Part shown: in pieces, positions 1-9,615 of the stretch
Layout of the letters: every line of letters begins with the position of its first letter
How positions within the stretch are numbered: the first letter of the stretch is position 1
NCBI GenBank assembly: GCA_016800925.1
Contig: JABCPU010000568.1
Location: forward strand, 1-38,219
Length of the DNA stretch: 38,219 nt
Direction: 5' to 3'
From: Suillus spraguei
Taxonomy: Eukaryota; Basidiomycota; Agaricomycetes; Boletales; Suillaceae
Made by a program: the position numbers and the translations under genes
The notes under the pieces: model-generated
What the model was told of the DNA's origin: nothing
Database searches by the model: none
What the model saw: only the letters and a program-made list of their open reading frames with translations

Positions 1-354
1 GAATAGCTTCTTCAACGTACTTTTAAAAAGAACCAGGAAGCAACAACATAGCATAAGAACGAATGCGTTTTGAAGATGTAGGAAGTGTTGACGGTAAGTA
101 GCGTCGGTGGTTTCATTAGCTGTGGCTTCAATAAGAGCGGCGGTACGGATGATGTTAACGAGGAGGAGGGCCGGGAAGGCACCTCTTTCTGTGAGGATTC
201 TTTCAATTTCAAGGGCGTGTCCTTCACATAGAAGGGCGGCTTCGATGTAGGAGGTGTTGTCAATTTCGGTGGCAAGGGTTCCGTAGTGTTCAGCATCAGA
301 GTCGGAGTCATTGTTGGCATGGTGCGGGGTGATATAGGCAGTGGGGAAAGACAT
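1..354 (-). pseudogene. Copy A ORF2, 5' part (cut by window edge)
   Basis: This is the start of the extra ORF that follows pol in this retrotransposon family. The ATG is at 354-352, with the same MSFPTA start as in copy B at 28094 and copy C at 32701. The visible part is Ser/Pro/Thr-rich and includes an acidic NDSDS segment. It changes frame more than once compared with B and C, so it is unlikely to be translated whole. Its start lies directly on the end of integrase because the chromodomain has been deleted (junction 348-354). The zinc-knuckle half would lie outside the window. Identity as ORF2 rests on alignment by eye to B and C; function is unknown. Confidence 0.7.
348..354 (-). other. 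Deletion junction at 7-bp repeat ATGTCTT
   Basis: On the minus strand copy A reads ATCATCA-ATGTCTT-TCCCC. In copy B ATGTCTT occurs twice: inside the GPY/F-chromodomain linker (27720-27726) and at the ORF2 start (28093-28099). Copy A carries the left flank of the first and the right flank of the second with a single ATGTCTT. This is the expected product of a 373-bp deletion between short direct repeats. Copy C also keeps the intervening chromodomain, so A is the derived state. Confidence 0.85.
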
Positions 355-1371
355 TGATGATTGGGAAGGGTCCGTATCGCTTTGGCGCAAGTTTCCGTGA
401 TGGGAGTTTGAGTCTAAGATTAGCGGGAGATAGCCAAACTTTATCCCCGATCTTCCATGGAATGTACTTATCTCCTCGGGATCGCTCAGCCATTGTTTGC
501 ATTGCAATATTATGGCAGGCAATTGCTTCTTCTCTATCTTCTGCAGAGATCGTACTCGATCCTCTGCTGCAGGGACGGGTGAGTCAGGGATAAGGTGAGG
601 GATAGCGCGTGGTTCATATCCCATCATCAATAAAAGGGTGATGCATTCCTTGCATCATGTTTTCGGTGGTTGTGGATGAATTTGGCGATTGGTAGATGTT
701 CTACCCAGTCTTCAGGATTGTTGCGACAATAGATGCGTAGATACATTTCAAGTTCTTGATTTAGTCTTTCAGTTTGCCCATCAGTCTGTGGATGATAAGC
801 CGTAGATGGAGCGATGACGTAGTCAAGAAGTCGGGCAAGTTCCTTTGAGAAGCGAGATAAGAATTGCGGACCTCGATCCAAGATAACTTTGTCATGGAGT
901 CCAAATCATTGGTAGACGTGTTTCAAAAATAGTTTAGCAACGCCTTCGGAAGTGATGGTTTTCAAACAAGGGATAATAATTACCCCCTTCGTAAGGCCAT
1001 GGTCTACCATGACCATGATACTGTCAAAGCCCCCAGAGACAGGGAGGTCAGTGATAGATCGACAGAGACCTGAGAAAAGGCCGAGTTGCGGAGGAAGGGA
1101 TCGGGGCAATGGGAGGTCGAACAGGGTGAGTATCGGCTTTCATTTGCTGACAAAGGGCACAACCCTCGACGTATCTCCGAATATAAGAGCCCATAGTGGG
1201 CCACCAAGCTTCACGTTTGACGAGTTCTTCAGTTTTGAACCTACCGGGATGTCCACGGCAGGATGATCATGACACCTTTTCAGGTATTGGAACGATGTGC
1301 CGGTGGAATGTAGGCACGATTCTTAAAGTAGAGGACATTCTCCTCAATCTTCCAATCAGAGAGTGCTGACT
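348..1371 (-). pseudogene. Copy A integrase, chromodomain deleted
   Basis: Ty3/gypsy integrase, which joins retrotransposon cDNA to host DNA. Visible in order on the minus strand: an HHCC zinc-binding region around 1130-1260 (..EGCALCQQ in copy B), the catalytic core with [15 protein letters not shown] near 1000-1080, DRGPQFLSRF near 850-880, and the [13 protein letters not shown] block carrying the catalytic Glu near 760-800. The GPY/F module ([13 protein letters not shown]) lies at 355-400. The coding is split over several frames by small indels. The chromodomain seen in copies B and C is absent; the reading runs straight into ORF2. Family and orientation are certain; activity is not expected. 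Confidence 0.9.
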
Positions 1372-2116
1372 TCATAGGAGGAAGGCACACGCCATCAAGG
1401 GCGTCGGATGCCGTTTAAAGACAGGGTCGTCAAGGGGGTCAGAGGATGACAATACATCCTTGAGGTCGGTGTCAATAAGATGAATGAATAGAGCGTCAGG
1501 GAGGAGGGTCTGGTCCTCGTTATCGTCTTTGCTGGAGTCGTAGTCAGGTTGGCGAGATAGTGCGTCAGGTACTGCCAACTTAGTTCCTGCAACGTGATGC
1601 AGTTCAATGTCGTAAATAGACAGAATCAATTGCCAACGTGCTTGGCGACGGGTAAGCTTCTGTGCACTTCTAAAGTACAGAAGGTTCTTGTGATCGGTGA
1701 ATACCAGGACGGGGTGTGGGTTTCCTTCAAGATAATGGCGCCATTCGGTCAGTGCCCGGATTACAGCAAGGAGTTCCCAATCAAAGATCTGGTAATTGCG
1801 TTCTGTGGGGTTCAAAGACTGTGAAAGATATGCGCATGGGTGATAAACGCCATTTTCATCAGTCTGCAAAAGAACTCCTCTGGTTGCTACGAGCGAAGTG
1901 TCGGTAGCAATAGCAAATTGTCGGGAAGGATCAGGGTTACGGAGTACCGGTTGGGATGTAAAGCGTCGTTTCAGTTCTTCAAAGGTGTCCATGCATTCGG
2001 TTGACCAATTAAAGACCTTATCTTTCTTTGTTAAATTGATCAGAGGTCGAGCGATGTCAGAATAGTGGGAAATGAACGTGCGGTAGAAGTTGCAAAAACC
2101 GAGGAAAGACCGAACA
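1372..2116 (-). pseudogene. Copy A RNase H and pol connection domain
   Basis: Ty3/gypsy RNase H, which degrades the RNA strand of the RNA:DNA hybrid during reverse transcription. An open frame spans 1992-1372. Catalytic-type residues are visible as the ATDTSL segment (first Asp), the WELLAVI segment (Glu), FTDHKNL (Asp) and the terminal PDALSR (Asp). The usual DAS of the first motif reads DTS here. The frame is lost after about position 1372 compared with copy B. The upstream edge at 2116 is a break where foreign DNA replaces the RT thumb/RNase H connection present in copies B and C. Confidence 0.9.
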
Positions 2117-2787
2117 TGTTATGACCATGCAAAACTGGAGATTAGTAAGAAGTCCTGGTCTTACATGGGGTTGTACCGGAGGGTTGTAAAGTCAAAGGGG
2201 CTTGGCCTCAGCTCGTACGCTGTGCCCCTTACCCGAGTATGTGCCCTTAATTTCGGATGAAGTCCAAGGGAGAGTTCTGGTGAAGTCCGGATGGAGGGTC
2301 CGGACGAACTCTAAGGCAGGATAGCTCGACAGAGCTCCAATGGACTTCCGGATGAGCGCAGGAATGCGCCGGAACTATTTCCGGAAGGTAGGGAGTAATG
2401 GTAACACTACTGGAACAAGCTCCAAGTAGAACAGATGAAGGATGGACCACTGGACAAAGTCCAGGGCAGGATAGGAGCAGAGCTCCGGAGGGAAAGATGA
2501 TCCATAGATGTCAGAGGATAGGATAGGATGGATCCGAAGGACTAGGGGTCCGAAGGTCCGGAGCTCGGAGGAGCAGAGGAGCAGAGGAGCAGAGGAGCAG
2601 AGGAGCAGAGGAGCAGAGGAGCAGAGGAGCAGAGGAGCAGAGGAGCAGAGGAGCAGAGGAGCAGAGGAGCAGAGGAGCAGAGGAGCAGAGGAGCAGAGGA
2701 GCAGAGGAGCAGAGGAGCAGAGGAGCAGAGGAGCAGAGGAGCAGAGGAGCAGAGGAGCAGAGGAGCAGAGGAGCAGAGGAGCAGAAA
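2117..2787. other. Foreign filler DNA in copy A pol
   Basis: Copies A and C match up to the CCGAACAT segment (A 2116; C ~34808) and again from AGGTGCATTTCTC (A ~2788; C ~34920). Between these points C has about 112 bp of RT coding sequence, while A has 671 bp of unrelated DNA. The first 450 bp are GC-rich with recurring GTCCGGA, GAGCTCC and GGCAGGATAG motifs, including two imperfect copies of a ~35-bp block near 2317 and 2457. The rest is an 8-bp satellite. No gene is visible. Loss of pol sequence at the same point argues against simple transposon insertion; repair with filler DNA is my inference. Confidence 0.8.
2569..2784. repeat. 8-bp minisatellite, 27 perfect AGGAGCAG units
   Basis: AGGAGCAG is repeated 27 times without interruption (216 bp). 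One strand is purine-rich, the other CT-rich. As 8 is not a multiple of 3, all frames read the same 8-residue repeat, and several long ORFs on both strands here are artefacts. Perfect units imply recent expansion or strong homogenisation. The preceding flank contains the related GGAGCAGAGCTCC, a possible seed. Confidence 0.97.
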
Positions 2788-3408
2788 GGTGCATTTCTCC
2801 GGTTTTAAGAATAGATGTTCTTTTCGTATCTTCATCAAAACTCGTCTGGTTCATTCACGATGGTTGTAGAGAAAATCAGGATATCGTCCATGTAAATAAC
2901 CATCCATCCTTCGTTGATTTCTTGTTGGAAGGTGCGATTCATGTATGCTTGGAAAGTTGCTGGTGAATTGCAGAGGCCAAAGAACATGACATTCGGTTCA
3001 AAGAGGCCGAATTCTGTAGTAAAAGCAGCTTTCCAACGATCATCGGGATGGATGCGAATATTGTTATAACTGGACCGGATATCCATTTTCATAAAGAACT
3101 GTGCGTTATGAAGGTGTGCGACAAGGGAGATAGGGAGTGGGAGCGGATAGGCGTTCTTGACTGTCCAATCATTGATGTAGCGATAATCTTGACAGGGGCG
3201 CAATTCTCCACTCTTCTTTCCCACAAAGAAGAAACCACTGGCTTGGGGTGACTTCGATTCTGAGATAAAACCTTTCGCAACGTTTTCATCGATAAACGTT
3301 TTGACAGTGGCACGTTCTTTTTCCGATAGTGGGTAAACCTTAGATGTATGAGGGATGAAACCAGGTTTAGTATCAATCCGATGATCAATACCAGGGCGTT
3401 CGGGGGGG
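2788..3408 (-). pseudogene. Copy A reverse transcriptase, truncated
   Basis: Ty3/gypsy reverse transcriptase, which copies element RNA to cDNA. The frame includes [16 protein letters not shown] (fingers/palm), KMDIRSSYNNIRI (first catalytic Asp), FGLCNSPATFQ, and the YMDD active site at 2894-2883. The normal first motif reads MDIRSGYN; G is S here. A run of seven C (plus-strand G run 3402-3408) has one base more than the six-base run in copies B and C, shifting the frame relative to the upstream protease ORF. The C-terminal thumb is missing because of the filler DNA. Confidence 0.93.
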
Positions 3409-4683
3409 TAGTTTGTTCAGTCCGTCCTTAGCAAAGACGTCTGCAAAGTCATGCAAATAATCCGGAACCAATTCCTTGAAGGATTTCTTTTTCTTTTCCT
3501 TCTCATCCGTGGCAAATTCTTGAGCTTTGTTACTGTATTTCGGAAGGGGACAGGGAATTGCAGAATAGTTGGAGAGTTGTTCAAATCGGGAAGTTCCATC
3601 GTGTGTGAGGGGCATATCCATAGAAACTTCTTCTATGATTCTCATGCTAACTCCATCAGTATCGTATTCCACAAGAAATTCTCCATCTCCTAATTCATAG
3701 GAGGAAACTTCACGTACTTCTGGCGCGTGCCAGACATCTTGCATCGTGTTGAATTGGTCATCATCCTCTGTTGGGATCAACAAGGGCACGGGTTCTTCTT
3801 CATTGGGGATTTCCTCAATTGAAGCCAAGGGAGTTTGAAGAGTTTTCGGGGGTACATAGAACTTGGATAACTTCGGTACGTTGGTATCCCGTCCAGGGAT
3901 CTCTTCTTCTGCTTTTCTTTTCCCATACTTCTGTTCTTCTATTGGCCGTTGCTCAATAGGTTCTTGTCCAACTCGATGCTCAGGTTCGGATTCATTCTTG
4001 CGCTTTTCTGCACGGGGAATCGGTGATACTGGTCGTGGCAGTTGTACACACGGAATGGGACCAGTGGTGCATGGTGTGTGTACTTCCGGTGTGGGGTCTT
4101 TGGAAATCAAAGGGTTTACGAGAGAGCTCGGAAGTCGGGAATGTTGCCATTTCTTAGAATGACAATTGAAGATTGGGGGTAATCCATTCTTCTTCCGATC
4201 AATATCCATATCGATTTCGATTTCATCCGATTTCTTTGTTCGAGGAAGGACAAGTGTTTCAGCAGCCCAATCTATGCTTGGGTTCATTGCACGTAACCAT
4301 GGGATCCCCAGAAGGATCTGATCTCTTCTTCCTAGTTTGGTGATATTGAATTTTCCATACATGGTTCGTTCATCAATTTTGACCACTAGGAGACAGTAAT
4401 GCGTAATTGGTCCTCCCTTGATATAGGTCCCGTCAGCAGTTGTGACTTTGAAAGGTTTATCGAGTTTTCTTTTAGTGATTTTATGGAGCTTCACAAACTC
4501 CTCGGAGATGAAGGTTCCAGCTGCTCCGGAATCTATAACGGCGGTGGTGTCGACGGATTTTAAACGTGTATGCGAATGAAGGGTGATGGGAACACGGAGT
4601 TCTTTTCTTTTACCTACAGCACATACAAGTCTTAGTAGTACATTGGGAGAAACATACGTCGAATCTTTGTTTCTCCAAGTCAA
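3402..4683 (-). CDS. Copy A pol 5' part: protease and linker
   Basis: This is the amino-terminal part of pol. The retropepsin motif DSGAAGTF lies about 50 residues in (near 4530), followed by the ILLGIPWL block typical of the second half of gypsy proteases. A long Pro/Glu/Lys-rich linker then leads to the RT N-terminus. No ATG occurs before the protease motif. The pol frame is open back to about 4775, overlapping the end of gag by roughly 95 nt in the -1 frame, so pol is presumably made by frameshifting. The frame ends at about 3385 owing to an extra base in the G7 run. Confidence 0.88.
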
Positions 4684-5516
4684 AAATCCTGAACAATCCG
4701 CCTCACCATTTCTTCGTCTTCTTCTTCTTCTTTGACTTCGGCTTGTCGGAGCGGGGTCTTCTTCTTTCTTTCAGGACAATTATGAATGCGGTGTCCTGTC
4801 TTCTTACATCCGAAGCATTGTCCTTTCTTCATACATTCGGATCTTTCCATATCGCTGATCCGATCTACGACCATTGCATTAGAGTCACGATTAGGGATGT
4901 AACGTGCATTTCCGTAGTTCTTCTTCTTCTGTTGTGGAGCATGGCATGTCCTCATGGCTTGAAGACGATGATGGGAATTGTCAATGGAAATGCATTGCAG
5001 CACAACGTCTCGAAATACTTCTGAGACATCTCCTAGTGCGAAAAGCTTGGTAAGGATACCCCAATTCAGGCCATCTTGGAAGAATTGGATCTTTGTTGCA
5101 TCGTCATTGATACGAGCCTTGGCTGCAAGCACCTTGAAGTCGGCGATGTAGGTATGGAGATCTCCACTTCCTTGTTTAAGGTCTCTGAGTTTCGTAAGTG
5201 CGGTTCCTTTGGTATCCACTGGGTCAAAAGCTTCTTTGAAGCTTTTCATGAAGTCCACCATTGTCCCATAACCAACTTTTTGTCCAGAAGTGTTGGTTGA
5301 TTGAGCATGATCGAGGAATTGCTCTTTCCAAGATTTGGCATTCTTCTCGGTCATAAAAGATGTTATGAAAATGATCTTCTGTTTGTCGGTGGTATAAAGC
5401 TTTTCGTTGATGTCAAAGTGCAAGTTGCACGACTGGATAAACTCGCGAGAGTTATCATGATCTCCATCATAACCTTTTGGTTGACCGATCTTGTATTCAA
5501 ACTCTTTGGTCGCCAT
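4680..5516 (-). CDS. Copy A gag (capsid and nucleocapsid), intact
   Basis: A 278-residue gag polyprotein, the structural protein that forms the retrotransposon particle and binds its RNA. The start MATKEFEYKIGQP matches copy B (MSTKEFEYKISQP). The middle part has the retrotransposon gag signature: a W near 72 (KSWKEQF), an F-DP turn, LRDLKQGSGDLHTYIADF and FQDGL. A single CCHC zinc knuckle, CFGCKKTGHRIHNC, lies near residue 234. A Glu-rich tail follows. The frame ends in TGA at 4682-4680, placed on a T5 run. It is the only gag in the window without a frameshift. Confidence 0.93.
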   Translation of the reverse strand: MATKEFEYKIGQPKGYDGDHDNSREFIQSCNLHFDINEKLYTTDKQKIIFITSFMTEKNAKSWKEQFLDHAQSTNTSGQKVGYGTMVDFMKSFKEAFDPVDTKGTALTKLRDLKQGSGDLHTYIADFKVLAAKARINDDATKIQFFQDGLNWGILTKLFALGDVSEVFRDVVLQCISIDNSHHRLQAMRTCHAPQQKKKNYGNARYIPNRDSNAMVVDRISDMERSECMKKGQCFGCKKTGHRIHNCPERKKKTPLRQAEVKEEEEDEEMVRRIVQDF

Positions 5517-5716
5517 GTTTGATGATTCGTCTGATGAGTTGTACTTTCTCGGTGCCTACACGCGCTGTCTTGCTGTCCGTTAGGGCTTGTCTTTGTCAGA
5601 GGGCTTCTCTTGACAATCTGCTCAGCATACGCGTACGCTAGTCTTGCTGATCTGAGTGATCAAGGTTTGGGGTCGAAGACTGGATAGTCTACAATCAAAA
5701 GAAGACTTTAATCTTT
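5517..5716 (-). promoter_or_regulatory. Copy A leader with primer-binding site
   Basis: This is the untranslated leader between the 5' LTR and gag. The PBS lies at 5715-5705 (minus strand AAGATTAAAGT), one base from the LTR end. It is the exact complement of LTR positions 5977-5987. No TGG, as would match a tRNA CCA end, follows the LTR. A near-palindrome (AGCATAC-GC-GTACGCT, one mismatch) lies at 5624-5639 and is conserved in copies B and C. Confidence 0.75.
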
Positions 5717-6189
5717 TGTTACGAACTGGGATGGCATCACCAGTGACAGTGAAAAGACACAGCCGGTCTGCTGGGAGTTCTTACAATGTCCAGAAGAGGA
5801 CAAGGTGAAAGTACAAGGAACGTGTTCTGAGTACGATCAAGGGTTTGGCCTCAAAGACAAGTCTAAGAGGTTCTGCAAGAATAGAGACTAAGGCTAAGGA
5901 GTGCTTAGACTTAGAGGCGATTCAAGACGACTTAGGTTGGAGACCTAAGCGAAGGAGATTCCAGGTAAAACCCAGTAAGATTAAAGTAAGGAATCTACTA
6001 CAAGTACACTGTGCTTAAATAGGTAGATATATGCGCACAGACCAAGTAACCGTGAGAATGTAACTGCGTATCCTAATAAGGAAGGCATGTATTGTACAGA
6101 TGCGTTGAGCATATGAGTCAAGTCATGTGACGTGATATACAAGTAAGAAGATAAAGGGAAAATGAATAGGGGTACGTACAACTGTAACA
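5717..6189 (-). repeat. Copy A 5' LTR (473 bp)
   Basis: The LTR is bounded by TGTTACGAAC and CTGTAACA in plus orientation. It is the same LTR as at 9111, 22488, 29576, 30778 and 37759. On the minus strand it holds a TATA-like TATTTAAG (6021-6014), the predicted transcription start around 5987, and a hairpin-rich R/U5 region. It lies next to gag, so it is the 5' LTR of copy A. The outer flank at 6190 is GTAGA; the matching duplication would lie left of the window. Confidence 0.95.
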
Positions 6190-6757
6190 GTAGATGAGTT
6201 TTTTGCGCATTCATCAGATGAGTCCGCATTAAGTGACCATGGACTCGGACAGCTGAGGTGATACTATAGGCTATAGGCTTTGGGAAAGCTGAAGGTTCAA
6301 ATCATTTTGGCAGTCAGTTACAGTCGCCTAGTAAGGCAGCAGTACTAACTTGAATAATCACAACGAGCCAAGCGGCCGATCACAGAAACTTCAGTAGTTT
6401 GTCTATTTATGTGGAAAACCATGACTGTACATCACATCACTCAGCCTCACTTCAAGTTCTAGTGGGCATGCAATTGATCTAGGCTAGATGATATATGTTG
6501 TAGTACTTAGTACAACTTAACTGCTCCTGACGACACACTTCTCTTTGGCGACCGGCTTCTCCCTTCATCATCTTCCAGCTACAGAATCAAGTTACTTATA
6601 TCATGAACATACAAACAAAGAAATAATGCAGACATTGAAACAAGTGCATGAGTATTACTGCTCAGTGAGTTAATATTATGGCAAAAGGGATAGTGTGATA
6701 ATCGCCTCACCAAGTCAAGGTTCAAGGATGAGTGGGCCATGTGTAGATGTCATATAA
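6190..6757. other. Non-genic DNA, no feature recognised
   Basis: No convincing ORF, RNA gene or repeat boundary is visible. The sequence is AT-leaning with many stops in all frames. It is the outer flank of copy A. Confidence 0.5.
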
Positions 6758-7256
6758 TGTCTTCTTAGATAGATGATCTATGGATAAACACCTATAAAAC
6801 CAAATATCTCCATGGTCAGTGATTCAGACAAATACCAATGACTGATAATGTGGTTGTACATGGGTGGCTGTTTATGTTCCCCAGGCTACGGTCAGCAAAT
6901 GAGTCACTTCTGTGAGATCAGCAAACTCTTGGACAATGACAAAGATTCTTGAAACAACTAAACTTCAAAGAAAAACACAGAAGTCGAACAAACTAAGAAA
7001 CAGAAGTAACTGGCCAAATCACTCTCTCCAGTGGAATGCAGGTATTTTGCAACTACTGTGCTACTGCAATTTGTGGGAAGTTACAACAATCACCTTCTCA
7101 GACAAGCAGGTAGGATCCCCGGTCAAGACTAGTCACTACTTCAGAGATCTTCTAGCTTACTATTAAACCTGCTGCCAAGGAACTCACTATGAGTATTAAG
7201 CAGTTAGCAGGAACGGACGTCCTTGGATTTCAATACCAAGTCCCCTTTCAATAACT
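6758..7256. repeat. Dispersed repeat R1, left copy
   Basis: About 500 bp matching 30293-30777 in the same orientation, from TGTCTTCTTAGATAGATGATC to CAATAACTAGAGTC. The two copies differ by a few substitutions and many 1-nt losses in the right copy. There is no conserved ORF. The left copy continues into 7257, while the right copy is interrupted by the copy C LTR, so this copy shows the uninterrupted target site. It is probably part of an unidentified transposon. Confidence 0.8.
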
Positions 7257-8319
7257 AGAGTCTATCAGTCAGTGAAGACCTTAACTCAGTATTGCTACTC
7301 AGATGTGCGAGATCAAGTGTCACTGTCAACCCCTAAAGTCTCTCCCACTAAGCTACTCTGGCCTGAGATGGACTGAAGAGACAACACAAATATTAGAAAC
7401 ACAAAGACACTAGCACCAACAAACTTTGAAAGAGAGAGAGAGACTAGTAATCAAAGAAAAAGAAAAAAAAGAGAAAGATTCAAAAGAAACAGAAGCAAGG
7501 AAACAGACAACAGAGAAAGAAAAACAGAGAGAAAGATAATGAAAGAAACTAGAATGAATTTGTCAAAGAAAAAAAAATTGTTGTCTTGCTGGTTGTCAGA
7601 CACAGTGAGCTCAGGGTCTTGCTAGTTGTTGAGCACAGTGAGCTCAAGGTAATACTATCTCACAGAGTAGACTTCCAATCTTACTGTTGTTGACAATGTA
7701 CTTGACAGTGTACTGATAGTGCTGGTCACACTTCACTCTCAGTTATATTTCTGAGGGGGGAGAAATCTCTCTTTTTATTGACAAAAAGGTGGGTCTTATA
7801 TAGACAAAATGAATGGCTATGCTACTGTTTTCCCACATTTTGTAGGGGTGCTAGCCTACCCTATTTATTGAATATTGTCATAGTTGATGTGTAATATGCT
7901 CAAAGGTGTGAGAAGAAGTCATGTGGGATATCAATGGCTATGCATAAATTTGAGATCAGCTGACTATTAGTGGCTATCCTAGGAGGAATATCAATTATGT
8001 AATATTTGAAGCATAAATTTGCACTTTTTGTAGATGCATAGAAATGACACGAGTGAATCATAGTGGGTTTCATGGGTTTCTCTGCAGGGTAACTCTATGT
8101 AATTATTTTGCTGGGGTCACCTGACATCTTGTGGGAATCTTATGAAGTAGTTTCTGTAGCCAAACATACATAAACACACCCATGAAAAATGAATTAGAAA
8201 TAATAAGCAAACTTTTACAAGCAAAAAGAAACTTTCGATTCTGTGTCATGGATTGATTTCTGAATAGAGGAACACTAAGCTATTATAGTCCTGGTACTAT
8301 TTGTCAGCTGCAGTAGTGC
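7257..8319. other. Purine tract, 33-bp duplication, TATA-like site
   Basis: No gene is visible. 7425-7570 is strongly purine-rich on the plus strand (GA and A runs). A 33-bp unit is tandemly duplicated at 7585-7617 and 7618-7650, both containing CACAGTGAGCTCA. On the minus strand a TATA-like CTATATAAG lies at 7803-7795, upstream of a pyrimidine-rich stretch. Together these look like an LTR or promoter-leader of an older minus-strand element, possibly the one containing R1, but no LTR ends or primer site could be fixed. Confidence 0.4.
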
Positions 8320-8990
8320 TTAGTCAGCCATGCACCAGACCAGCTTGGTGCGTGTCACTGATTCTGCGATAATAGATTGCAAGCATGAATTTACACAATG
8401 CTCAGGAGTTGCATCATCCATGGGTAGATTCAGCTTGTGTGCATCAGCAATATCCTCTAGGTGATCAAGCTTTATGTCTGCAATAGTGAACACTGTGAAA
8501 TCTTCAATATAGGCAGCTATGGTGAAGTCTGCATCATCTTCAAGCTGCATTCTGGTACGTTTGACCAAAAGTGCTTCAAAAAAGGAAGCTTCCACCATGC
8601 TATTAGCATACTTTTTGGAATTGTGCTTCACTATCTTTTTCTGAAGCGTCGCGCATCGTTCAATTTTCTCCAGGCCCCAAGCTGATGCAATGGTGATCAA
8701 ATGTGCGTGTTTGCACTCAGCTTGTGCCACAAGGACAGCATCCTGAATGACTTTGTCTGGCATATCCTTTATGCTGTTAAGGAATATGTCTTTGCCCTGG
8801 TGTAATGCTTGTCAGGTGAAGGTCATCCATGGAATAAATGAGGTAAATAATACCTTCTGTACATCTATCATACTCATATCAGTATCTTCCACAAGATACT
8901 TTCAAGTGAAGCGAATCTCTGCTGCAGATGGAGCATTGGCCCGTTTTCCCTGTCCAGTAAACCACGGGGACGCACGCTGTATATAACAAG
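8320..8990 (-). pseudogene. Decayed ORF of unknown family
   Basis: An uninterrupted minus-strand frame of 147 residues runs from 8763 to 8320. The same frame continues upstream to about 8990 with two TGA stops (near 8814 and 8900) and plausible protein on both sides (FTGQGKRANAP, then DVQKVLFTSFIPWMTF). It is rich in Ala, Lys and charged helices and contains ASFFEALLVKRTRMQLEDDADF, with no catalytic motif that I recognise. Both stops are TGA, one transition from TGG or CGA, as in deamination decay. It could be a fragment of a DNA transposon protein or a host paralogue; I cannot assign it. Confidence 0.45.
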
Positions 8991-9110
8991 ACATTCATTC
9001 ATGCCATCCACATGACTGACTTATGGTGGCCAATTATCTCACATATACATAAGCACACATATGTATGTAACTGGAGCCTCGATGCATCTACTTCGCCTTA
9101 TGCTGCCATG

Positions 9111-9583
9111 TGTTACGAACTGGAGTGGCATCACCAATGACAGTGATAAGACACAGACAGTCTGCTGGGAGGTTCGACTATGTTCAAAAGAGAACGAGGA
9201 CTACTACTTAGGAAAGGTTCCAAGTAGTATCAAGGGTTCGGTTGAAGAGTCGCGACTCTAGGATGATCGGTAGAATGGAGACTAAGGCTAAGGAGTGCTT
9301 AGACTTAGAGACGATTCAGACAACTTAGGTTGGAGACCTAAGTGAAGGATATTCCAGGTAAAACCCAGTAAGATTCAAGTAAGGTATACAAGCATAATAC
9401 AATGTGCTTAAATCAGCCAATATGTGCACATGGACCAAGAGAGATGTGAGAATGTAAGTGCGTATCCAAACAAGGAAGGCTACTATAGTACAGATGTGTT
9501 GAGCATATGAGTCAGGATCATGTTACATAATATACAAGGTAAAGACAAAAGGAAAATGAATAGGGGCACGTACGATTGTAACA
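9111..9583 (-). repeat. Copy E 3' LTR (473 bp)
   Basis: Same LTR family as copy A, from TGTTACGAAC to GATTGTAACA in plus orientation. It is followed on the right by the polypurine tract (minus strand AAAAAGGGGGTAA, 9596-9584) and ORF2, so it is the 3' LTR of a minus-strand element. The self-priming segment reads AAGATTCAAGT, one mismatch from the other copies. The left flank is CCATG; no second LTR is found nearby. Confidence 0.93.
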
Positions 9584-9615
9584 TTACCCCCTTTTTACAT
9601 GTAAAGTTACCGACT

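Noticed and set aside
2569..2784. CRISPR-like array
   Set aside because: A pure tandem repeat with no spacers, in a eukaryotic genome.
2508..2966. Long ORFs on both strands through the 8-bp repeat (SRGAEEQR and LLLCSSAP repeats)
   Set aside because: An 8-bp unit without stops opens every frame; the ORFs are repeat artefacts and have no domain outside the repeat.
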